Shown piece by piece: positions 1 through 8,543 of a DNA stretch of 64,000 nt (the stretch's first letter is position 1; each line of letters opens with the position of its first letter). A model generated the notes under the pieces. That model searched no databases. It saw nothing but the letters and a program-made list of their open reading frames with translations, and was not told where the DNA came from. The stretch is from positions 11,732 to 75,731 of the forward strand of contig NZ_QTVN01000021.1 of the NCBI RefSeq assembly GCF_003460605.1, read 5' to 3'. Position numbers and translations under genes: made by a program. This DNA is from Ruminococcus sp. AF31-8BH (GTDB lineage: Bacteria > Bacillota > Clostridia > Lachnospirales > Lachnospiraceae).

Positions 1-50
1 AGGATTATGAATCCGAAATCGACGATTCCTACGATGATATCGAAGAGTAG
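1..50 (+). CDS. rpoB: RNA polymerase beta subunit, 3' end only
   Basis: Only the last 16 codons lie in the window. They encode an acidic tail (Asp/Glu/Ser/Tyr-rich, ending in Ile-Glu-Glu) and a TAG stop at 48-50. The call rests on position: it ends 17 bases before rpoC, the normal rpoB-rpoC arrangement in bacteria, and acidic RpoB tails are common in Clostridia. The body of the gene lies upstream of the window. Confidence 0.85.
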   Translation, partial: DYESEIDDSYDDIEE

Positions 51-67
51 AAAGGGGAAAAGAATAC

Positions 68-3000
68 ATGGCAGAATCAACCAATACCAATGAAACATAT
101 CAGCCAATGACTTTTGATGCCATTAAAATCGGACTGGCGTCCCCGGAAAAGATCAGAGAGTGGTCAAGAGGTGAGGTTTTAAAACCGGAAACCATCAACT
201 ACCGTACCTTGAAACCGGAGAAAGACGGACTTTTCTGTGAAAGAATTTTCGGACCGAGCAAGGACTGGGAGTGCCACTGTGGTAAATATAAGAAAATCCG
301 TTATAAAGGTGTTGTCTGCGACCGATGCGGCGTTGAGGTTACCAAGGCTTCCGTTCGTAGAGAGCGTATGGGTCACATTGAGCTTGCTGCTCCTGTTTCC
401 CATATCTGGTATTTCAAGGGTATTCCGTCCCGTATGGGACTTATCCTGGATCTGACTCCAAGAACACTGGAGAAAGTCCTTTACTTTGCAAACTATATCG
501 TACTGGATCCGGCTGATTCCGGACTCCAGTACAAGCAGATCCTGACTGAGAGAGAGTATCAGGATGCCCGTGAGTCCTACGGAAACAACTTCCGTGTGGG
601 CATGGGTGCTGAGGCCATCAAGGAGCTCCTTATGGCAATCGACCTTGAGAAGGATTCCGCTGAATTAAAGGCAGAGCTGGTTAAGGCAACAGGCCAGAAG
701 CGTGCAAGAATCATCAAACGTCTTGAGGTTGTTGAGTCCTTCCGTGAGTCAGGCAACCGTCCTGAGTGGATGATCCTTGACGTTGTTCCTGTAATCCCGC
801 CGGATCTTCGTCCTATGGTACAGCTGGATGGCGGACGTTTCGCAACATCTGACCTGAATGACCTGTACAGAAGAATCATTAATCGTAACAATCGTCTGAA
901 GAGACTTCTTGAGCTTGGTGCTCCGGATATCATTGTCCGCAATGAGAAACGTATGCTTCAGGAAGCAGTTGATGCCCTGATCGACAATGGCCGCCGCGGC
1001 CGCCCGGTAACAGGTCCTGGAAACAGAGCCCTGAAATCCCTTTCCGATATGCTGAAAGGTAAATCCGGACGTTTCCGTCAGAACCTTCTTGGTAAGCGTG
1101 TTGACTACTCCGGACGTTCCGTTATCGTCGTTGGACCTGAGCTGAAGATTTATCAGTGCGGTCTTCCGAAAGAGATGGCAATCGAGCTGTTCAAGCCTTT
1201 CGTAATGAAAGAGCTGGTAGCAAACGGTACCTCTCACAATATTAAGAATGCCAAGAAGATGGTAGAGAAGCTTGAGCCAGCTGTATGGGATGTTCTCGAA
1301 GATGTTATCAAAGAGCATCCGGTTATGCTGAACCGTGCACCTACACTGCATCGTCTGGGTATCCAGGCGTTCGAGCCGATCCTTGTAGAAGGTAAGGCGA
1401 TTAAGCTTCATCCGCTTGTTTGTACCGCTTTCAACGCTGACTTCGATGGTGACCAGATGGCTGTCCATCTTCCGCTTTCCCAGGAAGCACAGGCAGAGTG
1501 CCGTTTCCTGCTTCTGTCTCCGAACAACCTTCTGAAACCTTCCGATGGTGGCCCGGTAGCCGTTCCTTCACAGGATATGGTCCTTGGTATCTATTATCTG
1601 ACCCAGGAAAGACCTGGAAATAAGGGTGAAGGCAAGTTCTTCAAGAGCGTAAACGAGGCAATTCTGGCATATGAGAACCAGGTAATTACCCTGCAGTCCA
1701 AGATTCTTGTACGTACCAGCAAGGTAATGCCGGATGGAAGCACTTTCACAGGCAATGTACAGTCTACACTGGGACGTTTCCTGTTCAATGAGATCCTTCC
1801 GCAGGATCTTGGATTTGTTGACAGAAGCATTCCGGGAAATGAGCTTCTTCTTGAGGTTGACTTCCTGGTTGGTAAGAAACAGCTGAAACAGATTCTTGAA
1901 AAAGTTATTAACACTCACGGAGCAACCAAGACCGCTGAGGTTCTGGATGCTATCAAGGCTATGGGTTACAAGTATTCTACAAGAGCTGCCATGACTGTAT
2001 CTATTTCTGATATGACCGTGCCGCCGCAGAAGCCGCAGATGATTAAAGCTGCCCAGGATACTGTAGACAAGATTACCAAGAACTACAAACGTGGTCTTAT
2101 TACCGAGGAAGAGCGTTACAAAGAGGTTGTTGATACATGGAAGAAGACTGATGATGAGCTTACTCACGCACTTCTGTCAGGACTTGATAAGTACAACAAC
2201 ATCTTCATGATGGCTGACTCCGGTGCCCGTGGATCTGATAAGCAGATCAAACAGCTTGCTGGTATGCGTGGATTGATGGCCGATACAACCGGACATACAA
2301 TCGAGCTTCCTATCAAGTCAAACTTCCGTGAAGGTCTGGACGTACTGGAATACTTCATGTCCGCTCATGGAGCTCGTAAAGGACTTTCCGATACTGCTCT
2401 TCGTACAGCCGATTCCGGTTACCTGACAAGACGTCTTGTTGACGTATCTCAGGACCTGATCGTACGTGAGATGGACTGCTGTGAGAACAGATCCGAGATT
2501 TCCGGTATGTATGTAAAAGGTTTCATGGATGGCAAGGAGGAGATCGAGAGCCTTCAGGATCGTATCACAGGCCGTTTCTCCTGCGAGACCATTAAGAATA
2601 AAGAAGGTGAAATCCTTGTAAAAGCAAACCATATGATTACTCCGAAGCGTGCCGCACGTATCATGAAAGAGGGCGTGGACAACATTACCGGAGGTGCTGT
2701 AGAGCAGGTTAAGATCCGTACCATCCTTAGCTGTAAGTGCAAGGTGGGTGTGTGTGCGAAATGTTATGGTGCCAACATGGCTACCGGAGAACCGGTACAG
2801 GTTGGTGAATCCATCGGTATTATCGCAGCACAGTCTATCGGTGAGCCTGGTACACAGCTGACCATGCGTACTTTCCATACTGGTGGTGTTGCCGGTGGAG
2901 ATATCACGCAGGGTCTTCCTCGTGTCGAGGAGCTTTTCGAGGCAAGAAAGCCGAAAGGACTTGCCGTTATCACTGAGATTCCTGGTGTTGCTACAATCAA

Positions 3001-3796
3001 CGACACCAAGAAGAAGAGGGAGATCATCGTAACAGATCCGGAGTCTGGAGAATCCAAGACCTACCTGATCCCATACGGTTCCCGTATCAAGATCATGGAC
3101 GGACAGGTTATGGAAGCTGGTGATGAGCTTACCGAAGGTAGTGTAAACCCGCATGATATCCTTAGAATCAAGGGTGTTCGTGCCGTTCAGGATTACATGC
3201 TTCGTGAGGTTCAGCGTGTATACCGTCTCCAGGGTGTTGAGATCAACGATAAGCATATCGAGGTTATCGTTCACCAGATGCTGAAGAAGATCCGCATCGA
3301 GGACAACGGAGACTCCGAGTTCCTGCCAGGAACACTTGTTGACTTCCTTGAGTATGAGGAAGTAAATGAGAAACTGGAAGCTGAGGGCTTACGTCCTGCA
3401 GTTGGAAAACAGGGAATGCTTGGTATCACCAAGGCGTCTCTTGCAACCGATTCCTTCCTGTCAGCTGCTTCCTTCCAGGAGACCACTAAGGTTCTGACTG
3501 AAGCTGCGATCAAGGGTAAGGTTGACCATCTGATCGGTCTGAAAGAGAACGTTATCATCGGTAAACTGATTCCTGCTGGTACAGGTATGAAGTGCTACAG
3601 CGATGTAGAGCTTGATACAGGAATGCCGGAGGAGCCGGAAGAAATCGAATTCGACGAGATGGATGACGATCAGGACATGCTTGATGTAGCGGAAGATTCT
3701 GAAGATCTGGAGATCAGTGAAACTCCGGAAGACGCAGAGGATGAGGATGCATTCGATGATGAAGAGGTTGACTCCGCTGACGACAGTGAAGAATAA
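68..3796 (+). CDS. rpoC: DNA-directed RNA polymerase subunit beta'
   Basis: This is the beta' subunit of RNA polymerase, forming the catalytic cleft and clamp of the core enzyme. The 1242-residue length is normal for Firmicutes. Visible marks are the N-terminal zinc-binding cysteines (CHCG...CDRCG, around residues 70-88), the active-site [12 protein letters not shown] motif near residue 456-467 whose three aspartates hold the catalytic magnesium, and the second cysteine cluster ([11 protein letters not shown], around residue 888). The final ~50 residues are almost entirely Asp/Glu, an acidic tail matching the one on RpoB. The ATG at 68 follows a GGGGAAAAG Shine-Dalgarno stretch. The gene is co-transcribed with rpoB and followed by a terminator. 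Confidence 0.98.
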   Translation: MAESTNTNETYQPMTFDAIKIGLASPEKIREWSRGEVLKPETINYRTLKPEKDGLFCERIFGPSKDWECHCGKYKKIRYKGVVCDRCGVEVTKASVRRERMGHIELAAPVSHIWYFKGIPSRMGLILDLTPRTLEKVLYFANYIVLDPADSGLQYKQILTEREYQDARESYGNNFRVGMGAEAIKELLMAIDLEKDSAELKAELVKATGQKRARIIKRLEVVESFRESGNRPEWMILDVVPVIPPDLRPMVQLDGGRFATSDLNDLYRRIINRNNRLKRLLELGAPDIIVRNEKRMLQEAVDALIDNGRRGRPVTGPGNRALKSLSDMLKGKSGRFRQNLLGKRVDYSGRSVIVVGPELKIYQCGLPKEMAIELFKPFVMKELVANGTSHNIKNAKKMVEKLEPAVWDVLEDVIKEHPVMLNRAPTLHRLGIQAFEPILVEGKAIKLHPLVCTAFNADFDGDQMAVHLPLSQEAQAECRFLLLSPNNLLKPSDGGPVAVPSQDMVLGIYYLTQERPGNKGEGKFFKSVNEAILAYENQVITLQSKILVRTSKVMPDGSTFTGNVQSTLGRFLFNEILPQDLGFVDRSIPGNELLLEVDFLVGKKQLKQILEKVINTHGATKTAEVLDAIKAMGYKYSTRAAMTVSISDMTVPPQKPQMIKAAQDTVDKITKNYKRGLITEEERYKEVVDTWKKTDDELTHALLSGLDKYNNIFMMADSGARGSDKQIKQLAGMRGLMADTTGHTIELPIKSNFREGLDVLEYFMSAHGARKGLSDTALRTADSGYLTRRLVDVSQDLIVREMDCCENRSEISGMYVKGFMDGKEEIESLQDRITGRFSCETIKNKEGEILVKANHMITPKRAARIMKEGVDNITGGAVEQVKIRTILSCKCKVGVCAKCYGANMATGEPVQVGESIGIIAAQSIGEPGTQLTMRTFHTGGVAGGDITQGLPRVEELFEARKPKGLAVITEIPGVATINDTKKKREIIVTDPESGESKTYLIPYGSRIKIMDGQVMEAGDELTEGSVNPHDILRIKGVRAVQDYMLREVQRVYRLQGVEINDKHIEVIVHQMLKKIRIEDNGDSEFLPGTLVDFLEYEEVNEKLEAEGLRPAVGKQGMLGITKASLATDSFLSAASFQETTKVLTEAAIKGKVDHLIGLKENVIIGKLIPAGTGMKCYSDVELDTGMPEEPEEIEFDEMDDDQDMLDVAEDSEDLEISETPEDAEDEDAFDDEEVDSADDSEE

Positions 3797-3806
3797 ATGA
3801 ATTAGG

Positions 3807-3849
3807 ATCCCTCAGGGTGACAGAAATGTTGCTCTGGGGGATTTTTTTG
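3807..3849 (+). terminator. Rho-independent terminator of the rpoBC operon
   Basis: A 9-bp stem (ATCCCTCAG pairing with CTGGGGGAT, one G-T wobble) with an ~18-base loop is followed by a run of seven T residues, starting 10 bases after the rpoC stop codon. Confidence 0.85.
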
Positions 3850-3948
3850 CCTTTTTACAGCTGAAGTGTGCCCAAAAATACCACCTGCTATAGCGTAAAG
3901 CTATAACTAGCTCTATAAAACTGCGATTTCCAAAACGCTATTTAGTGG

Positions 3949-3977
3949 TTGCATATGGTGAAGTTCTGTTTTATAAT
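3949..3977 (+). promoter_or_regulatory. Sigma-A type promoter for the polycysteine leader and ABC operon
   Basis: TTGCAT (3949-3954) and TATAAT (3972-3977) are separated by exactly 17 bases, giving a predicted start near 3984 and a ~50-base untranslated region before the leader ORF at 4037. Just upstream (about 3888-3920) the word GCTATA occurs twice, with GCTCTATA close by, which could be a regulator site; the regulator is unknown. Confidence 0.75.
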
Positions 3978-4036
3978 AAGCAACATCAAGAGAAATATAT
4001 AAAACATATCGAGTTACTAGGAAAGGAGAAACCAAT

Positions 4037-4144
4037 ATGACAGTATCAATTAGAACCGCGAAGATGTGTTGCAGCATGAAGATGGAAAAAGAGGTTATGT
4101 GTTGTTGCTGTTGTTGCGGCTCCATGAAGACAGAAAGAAAATAG
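4037..4144 (+). CDS. Polycysteine leader peptide (35 aa), putative cysteine attenuator
   Basis: This 35-codon ORF has a strong ribosome binding site (AAGGAGAA at 4023-4030) and starts at ATG 4037. Codons 11-12 are Cys-Cys and codons 22-27 are six consecutive Cys codons (MCCCCCCG), so 8 of 35 residues are cysteine; five internal Met codons are also present. It lies between a good promoter and the first gene of a putative cystine or sulfur-compound uptake operon, with terminator-like hairpins in between. Runs of regulatory codons are the hallmark of attenuator leader peptides, and polycysteine leader ORFs acting as cysteine-responsive attenuators have been described in mycobacteria. By inference, ribosome stalling on Cys codons when charged tRNA-Cys is scarce would switch on the operon. 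A small metal- or thiol-binding peptide is the main alternative. Confidence 0.7.
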   Translation: MTVSIRTAKMCCSMKMEKEVMCCCCCCGSMKTERK

Positions 4145-4199
4145 AACAGATTTACATACATATGCGTTGATGCTATATAAGAACAAAGAAGTTTTTTGA

Positions 4200-4244
4200 A
4201 GCAGGGATTCGGATATGGGACCTGCTATTTTTGTACCCATTTTT
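4200..4244 (+). promoter_or_regulatory. Possible attenuator hairpins between leader peptide and operon
   Basis: Two overlapping, mutually exclusive small hairpins each precede a T-run. The first pairs AGCAGG (4200-4205) with CCTGCT (4221-4226), followed by ATTTTTG. The second pairs ATGGG (4215-4219) with CCCAT (4236-4240), followed by further T residues. They lie between the leader stop (4144) and the next start codon (4275). The stems are only 5-6 bp, so termination is uncertain. No clear antiterminator pairing with the Cys-codon region was found by eye, and a translational mechanism is equally possible. Confidence 0.4.
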
Positions 4245-4274
4245 AGAAAATCAGACAATTCGGAGGAAAATAAA

Positions 4275-5510
4275 ATGAGTGGATGCGGATGCAGTTTTTC
4301 ACCAGCAGAGGAAATTAAGGAAGAAGTAAAATATACAGATGCACTTGCAGAGCAGTTTGCGAAAGAAGTTGGAGTTGATCCAAGACCAAATGAAACTTTA
4401 GTAGAAATCGATGAGAGAGGCGCATTTATCAGACAGCCAAACGCTTTTATCCAGCCATTCGGTGATGAAGAGGGAGACCTGAAAGCAGAGGCAAACCGTT
4501 ACGGAATCTACTGGGCAACCGGATGCAACTGGTCAAACAGACCGATCATTGTAAGAGATCTTCTTGGACTTCAGGATGTGATCTCAGATACCAGAGTGAC
4601 TCATTCCGGCGAGACTAACCGCTACGGACATGCATTTGGAGATCAGCCAGGATTCAAGGATCCCAAGACAGGCGCTTACTTCTTAAGCGAGTTTTACAAA
4701 AGAGCCAATTCGGATTTCAAAGGAAGAGCTACCACCCCAACTCTGGTAGACATCAAAGAAAAGAAAGCAGTAAACAACGATTATCATCGTCTTACAAACT
4801 ACATTGAAGTTCAGTTCCGTCCCTTCCAGCCAAAGGATGCGCCGGACCTGTACCCGAAGAAATTCCGTAAAGAAATCGATGAATTTAACGACTGGCTTTT
4901 CCCACATGTAAACAACGGACATTACCGCATGGCATTCTGCCAGTCACCGGAGGCTTATGATGAAGCATATGAAGATTTTTATGAATCACTTGAGAAGCTG
5001 GATAAGAGACTGGAAACAAACCGTTTCCTTTTCGGAGATTACATTACAGACAGCGATGTCCGCGTTTATGTTACCCTGGTACGCTGGGATGTAAGCTATT
5101 TCCATAACATCGGTCCGGTGAAAAAGCCAATCCGTGATTACAAAAACATCTGGGGCTACTTAAGAGAGCTCTACGCAATCCCGGCATTCCGCCACGGAAG
5201 CGATCCGCAGGTACTTGCATTAGACGGCCCCAGAAAGAAATTAGGAGAGGTTCTTTTCCGTGGATACAACGACAGAATCCTTTCAAAAGTTGATTTCGAA
5301 AAGCTTTGGGCAGACGACGGCGAGAGAAGAAAATTAAGCAAAACACCAGATGAGTTATTCCTTCGCCATCCGGAAGGAGAGACCTACGAGGATTACGCAG
5401 GCCCCATTTCCAAGACTATCTGGAACAGCCCGAAATGGGAAGACAGAAATCCGAAGAATGGAACCTTATCCGTGGACGCATCCATTAACCCGCTGAAGGG
5501 ACTTTTATGA
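4275..5510 (+). CDS. Glutathionyl-hydroquinone reductase-like protein (GST superfamily)
   Basis: The 411-residue protein has the two-part layout of ECM4/YqjG glutathionyl-hydroquinone reductases: a thioredoxin-like N-terminal region with a candidate catalytic Cys84 in ATGCNWSNRP (the family normally has a CPWA/CPWC-type motif), then an all-helical C-terminal GST-like domain (FLFGDYITDSDVRVYVTLVR around residues 255-275). Known members reduce glutathionyl-quinones via a mixed disulfide. The start is ATG 4275, preceded by CGGAGGAAAA; an in-frame ATG at 4215 has no such site and would overlap the hairpins. An N-terminal CGC pair (Cys4, Cys6) is unusual. Glutathione use is uncommon in Clostridia, so the thiol substrate may differ. 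It is first in an amino-acid uptake operon under the polycysteine leader, which suggests a role in releasing or processing imported sulfur compounds. Confidence 0.75.
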   Translation: MSGCGCSFSPAEEIKEEVKYTDALAEQFAKEVGVDPRPNETLVEIDERGAFIRQPNAFIQPFGDEEGDLKAEANRYGIYWATGCNWSNRPIIVRDLLGLQDVISDTRVTHSGETNRYGHAFGDQPGFKDPKTGAYFLSEFYKRANSDFKGRATTPTLVDIKEKKAVNNDYHRLTNYIEVQFRPFQPKDAPDLYPKKFRKEIDEFNDWLFPHVNNGHYRMAFCQSPEAYDEAYEDFYESLEKLDKRLETNRFLFGDYITDSDVRVYVTLVRWDVSYFHNIGPVKKPIRDYKNIWGYLRELYAIPAFRHGSDPQVLALDGPRKKLGEVLFRGYNDRILSKVDFEKLWADDGERRKLSKTPDELFLRHPEGETYEDYAGPISKTIWNSPKWEDRNPKNGTLSVDASINPLKGLL

Positions 5511-5547
5511 GAATCAGGCAAAAAATTTACGAGAGAGGATAGAGATT

Positions 5548-6405
5548 ATGAAAAGATTTAATAGATTAACAGCAGTTTTACTGGCAGGTGTGACAGCAGC
5601 AAGCCTTACAGGCGGTGCAGTCAGCGTATTTGCAGATTCCGACGTAAAGGTGATCAAAGGTGTTACAAGCGGTTCCCTGGCTCCTTACTTTTATGTAGGA
5701 GATGACAATGAACTGACAGGAGTTGATATTGACATTGTGAAAGAGGTTTTTAACCGTCTTCCTCAGTATGAGCTTCAGATTGATACAGCAGATGCACTAC
5801 AGGGCGTAATCAGCGGCCAGTATGACATTGCAATCAACAATTACGGCTACACAGACGAGAGAGCAGAATCCTATTACTTCTCTTTCCCATATAAGACAAG
5901 TTTTAATGAGTACATTCAGCGGGCAGATGATGAGCCGCTGACCTCCCTTCAGGATCTGGCAGACAGAGGCTACAAGATCGAGCTGACAGCCGGAAGCCTG
6001 ACAGCCAATGCACTGGAGCAATGGAATGAGGAGAACCCGGATCATCAGATCGAGATCGTTTACGACAACACCAATTTCCAGGTTCGTTACCAGAACATTG
6101 TAGACGGTGTTACAGACGTTGCCATTGACGATGGCCCGCTGATCGACAACCTTCTTCCAAACTTTGGACTGGAGGGACAGCTGGTTCCAAATCCAATTGA
6201 CGACGAAACACAGGAATTCCTTTTCCCACAGAACAACACCTATTTTCTCTTTGGAAAAAATGAGGAGGGCGCAGCTCTTCGCGAGGATGTGGACGCAGTG
6301 CTGAAGGAAATGAAAGAGGACGGCACCTTAGCTGAGATCACCGAGAAATATCTTGGAAAAGACACAAGCCCGGACGAGAAATACTTCGAAGAGACAATCA
6401 ACTAA
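5548..6405 (+). CDS. Amino-acid (cystine-type) ABC transporter substrate-binding protein
   Basis: A 285-residue SBP_bac_3 family binding protein: an export signal (residues 1-30: positive start, hydrophobic core, VFA-D cleavage site) followed by the two-lobe periplasmic-binding fold. The motif LTGVDIDIVKEVFNRL (around residues 52-67) and a C-terminal EMKEDGTLAEITEKYLG stretch are typical of polar amino-acid and cystine binders such as TcyA/FliY. The signal peptide has LTGG where a lipoprotein would have LTGC, so there is no lipobox cysteine and cleavage by signal peptidase I is expected. It lies 37 bases after the reductase in the same operon. Cystine specificity is inferred from the leader peptide and neighbours, not from binding-site residues. 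Confidence 0.85.
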   Translation: MKRFNRLTAVLLAGVTAASLTGGAVSVFADSDVKVIKGVTSGSLAPYFYVGDDNELTGVDIDIVKEVFNRLPQYELQIDTADALQGVISGQYDIAINNYGYTDERAESYYFSFPYKTSFNEYIQRADDEPLTSLQDLADRGYKIELTAGSLTANALEQWNEENPDHQIEIVYDNTNFQVRYQNIVDGVTDVAIDDGPLIDNLLPNFGLEGQLVPNPIDDETQEFLFPQNNTYFLFGKNEEGAALREDVDAVLKEMKEDGTLAEITEKYLGKDTSPDEKYFEETIN

Positions 6406-6429
6406 ATCAGAGATGCAAGGAGAACGATC

Positions 6430-6948
6430 ATGGTGGAAATTTATCGCATAGAAAAAGGGGCAGAGACCTGGAAATACAAAGCTTATGATTACGTGAGGAC
6501 AGATGCCTTCTGCGTGGGACAGAGCATTCCCATAGAGCTGGAATTTTCCCATGACGAAAAGGAAGAGGACCTGCAGGCTGTGATCCTGATTGAGGATCAC
6601 AAGCCAGTGGCAGGCTGCCGAATCGCTTTTCCAGACGAGAAGATCGGCAAGATCGAACGTGTCTGCGTCGTCCGGGGAAAACAAAAAGGCGGTTACGGCA
6701 GAATCCTGATCCAGGAAGCAGAGAACTGGTTAAAAGAGTACGGAGTAAACCACATCGTGATCAGCAGCCAGGACCGTGCTGCTGGTTTCTATGAAAAGCT
6801 GGGTTATCAGCTGAACCCGGATGTGGACCCGTCCGTATACGACAAGCATCATAAACAGGAAGAGAAGCCGAAGCAGGAGCCTTCCAGACCGAAGAATGCG
6901 CCGGGACCTTTTGGATTTACCTGTGTGCTTGTAGAAAAATATTTATAG
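6430..6948 (+). CDS. GNAT family N-acetyltransferase
   Basis: A 172-residue protein with the GNAT acetyl-CoA-binding signature in the middle (ERVCVVRGKQKGGYGRILIQ, around residues 78-97), then the expected helix, strand and a YEKLGY motif (residues 119-124). GNATs transfer an acetyl group to an amine. A Lys/Pro/Glu-rich linker of about 20 residues precedes the final hydrophobic strand, a small oddity. It sits between the binding protein and permease of an amino-acid importer. The same combination of acetyltransferase, amino-acid ABC importer and amidohydrolase occurs in the Bacillus subtilis ytmI operon for modified sulfur amino acids. Acetylation of an imported cysteine derivative is therefore a reasonable inference, but the substrate cannot be read from sequence. 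Confidence 0.8.
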   Translation: MVEIYRIEKGAETWKYKAYDYVRTDAFCVGQSIPIELEFSHDEKEEDLQAVILIEDHKPVAGCRIAFPDEKIGKIERVCVVRGKQKGGYGRILIQEAENWLKEYGVNHIVISSQDRAAGFYEKLGYQLNPDVDPSVYDKHHKQEEKPKQEPSRPKNAPGPFGFTCVLVEKYL

Positions 6949-6973
6949 AAACTGAACTTGTAGGAGAAAAATC

Positions 6974-7726
6974 ATGGGAAAATTATTTGACGTATCACTG
7001 GTATTCACATCGATCCCGGAATTGCTGGGAAAATTACCAATCACTTTGGAGCTGGCATTGCTTTCCATGCTTCTGGGGCTGATCTTAGGACTTGTGATGG
7101 CGATCATAAAAATGCATAAGATCAAGGTACTGACACAGCTTACCAACCTTCTGATTTCTCTCCTTCGAGGAACTCCTGTAATCGTACAGCTGTATGTGGC
7201 ATTCTTTGGAATCCCAATGTTTTTCAAAGCCATCAACCAGAAATTCGGCACCAACCTTGCAGTGGCAGACATTCCTGGAATTGCCTATGCAATGATCGCA
7301 CTTGGACTGAATCAGGCTGGCTTTATGGCAGAGATCATCCGTTCCGCACTTCAGTCCGTAGACAATGGACAGATTGAAGCCGCCCACGCACTTGGAATGA
7401 CTTATCCGCAGGCACTTCGCAGGATCATTCTTCCGGAAGCTTTTGAGGTAGCGCTTCCTACACTGGGAAATGCCCTGATCAGCATTATCAAAGGAACATC
7501 ACTGGCCTTCACCTGCGCAGTTGTGGAGATTACCGCACAGGGCCAGATTATTGCAGGAAAAACATACCGCTATTTCGAGGTTTACGTATCACTTGCTATT
7601 ATTTACTGGGTAATTACCTTGATTATTGAGCAGCTGATCCGTATAATTGAAAATAAGATTCGTATTCCGGATCAGGTGGAGCTGGTAAATTTTGCCGAGG
7701 AGGACGCAACCCATGATAAAAATTGA
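6974..7726 (+). CDS. Amino-acid ABC transporter permease
   Basis: A 250-residue inner-membrane permease of the HisM/GlnP/TcyB class with about five transmembrane segments. The EAA motif that contacts the ATPase is visible as EAAHALGMTYPQALRRIILP (around residues 136-155), preceded by the family signature GFMAEIIRSALQSVDNGQ. The first membrane segment begins after residue 20 (LPITLELALLSMLLGLILGL). The start at ATG 6974 follows TGTAGGAGAAA. Its 3' end overlaps the ATPase gene by 14 bases, indicating translational coupling. Confidence 0.92.
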   Translation: MGKLFDVSLVFTSIPELLGKLPITLELALLSMLLGLILGLVMAIIKMHKIKVLTQLTNLLISLLRGTPVIVQLYVAFFGIPMFFKAINQKFGTNLAVADIPGIAYAMIALGLNQAGFMAEIIRSALQSVDNGQIEAAHALGMTYPQALRRIILPEAFEVALPTLGNALISIIKGTSLAFTCAVVEITAQGQIIAGKTYRYFEVYVSLAIIYWVITLIIEQLIRIIENKIRIPDQVELVNFAEEDATHDKN

Positions 7727-8471
7727 TCATTTGTCAAAAAAATTTAATGATAATGTTGTCCTGGATGACATCAGCCTAGATATCAAAAAAGGCGATGTAG
7801 TGGGAATCATTGGTCCTTCCGGAACCGGTAAATCCACCCTTCTTCGCTGCGTGAACCGCCTGGAAACACCGGAACGGGGCACTGTGACCATCGGGGATAA
7901 AACCATTGATCTTTCCGAGAAAAAGCCAAAAGACCTTTTATATCTGAGACAGAATACAGGAATGGTATTCCAGCGCTTTAATCTTTTTGAGAAAAAAACA
8001 GCTCTTGAGAATGTAATGGAAGGTCTGATCGTGGTAAAGAAGATGTCAAAGGCGCAGGCCAGAGAGATTGCCATCGAGCAGCTGAAGCTGGTAGGCATGG
8101 CACCCTGGGCAAATCATTATCCCAAGCATTTGTCGGGCGGACAGCAGCAGAGAGTTGCGCTGGCAAGAGCCCTTGCAATGAAGCCGCAGATCCTTCTTCT
8201 GGATGAGCCTACCTCCGCACTGGATCCGGAGCTGGTTGGCGAGGTGCTGGACGTCATCCGCAAGGTTGCAGCACAGGGCTACACTATGCTTCTGGTATCC
8301 CATGAGATGAACTTTATCCGTCATGTATCCAACCGTGTGATTTTCCTGGATAAGGGACATGTGGTGGAGGACGGAACACCGAAGGAAGTATTCGACCACC
8401 CGACGAACCCGCGTACCCAGGAATTTTTCCGAAAGATGAATATTATGGCACAGCCGGAGTACATGATTTAA
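7713..8471 (+). CDS. Amino-acid ABC transporter ATP-binding protein
   Basis: A 252-residue ATPase of the GlnQ/TcyC class that powers the importer. It has Walker A (GPSGTGKST, around residues 34-42), the Q-loop (NTGMVFQRFNLF), the signature LSGGQQQRVALARALA, Walker B (ILLLDEPTSALDPE) and the switch histidine (LVSHEM). The start is ATG 7713 with GAGGAGGA 9 bases upstream; a farther ATG at 7692 lacks a site. It is the last gene of the importer and is followed by a compact hairpin terminator. Confidence 0.95.
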   Translation: MIKIDHLSKKFNDNVVLDDISLDIKKGDVVGIIGPSGTGKSTLLRCVNRLETPERGTVTIGDKTIDLSEKKPKDLLYLRQNTGMVFQRFNLFEKKTALENVMEGLIVVKKMSKAQAREIAIEQLKLVGMAPWANHYPKHLSGGQQQRVALARALAMKPQILLLDEPTSALDPELVGEVLDVIRKVAAQGYTMLLVSHEMNFIRHVSNRVIFLDKGHVVEDGTPKEVFDHPTNPRTQEFFRKMNIMAQPEYMI

Positions 8472-8503
8472 ACGAACACCTGAAAATTTCAAAAAGGAGA
8501 ATA

Positions 8504-8531
8504 AAACAGCTGTATCGCGCAGCTGTTTTTT
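8504..8531 (+). terminator. Rho-independent terminator after the importer operon
   Basis: A perfect 9-bp stem AAACAGCTG/CAGCTGTTT with a 7-base loop runs straight into TTTTTT. An AAGGAGA ribosome-binding-like sequence lies immediately before the hairpin (8495-8501), yet the next start codon (8544) lies beyond it. Some transcripts may therefore read through into the peptidase gene. Confidence 0.75.
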
Positions 8532-8543
8532 GCAATTGCGATT

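Noticed and set aside
749..1468. Long minus-strand ORF inside rpoC (239 codons), and several others over rpoC, fusA and tuf
   Set aside because: They are shadows of highly biased, conserved genes on the other strand. No ribosome binding sites or recognisable families were seen.
3913..4258. Minus-strand ORFs across the polycysteine leader region
   Set aside because: They lack ribosome binding sites and a promoter, and they oppose a well-formed promoter, site and leader ORF on the plus strand.
4215..4274. Longer start for the reductase gene at 4215
   Set aside because: No ribosome binding site, it runs through the hairpin region, and the family N terminus fits the start at 4275, which has CGGAGGAAAA.
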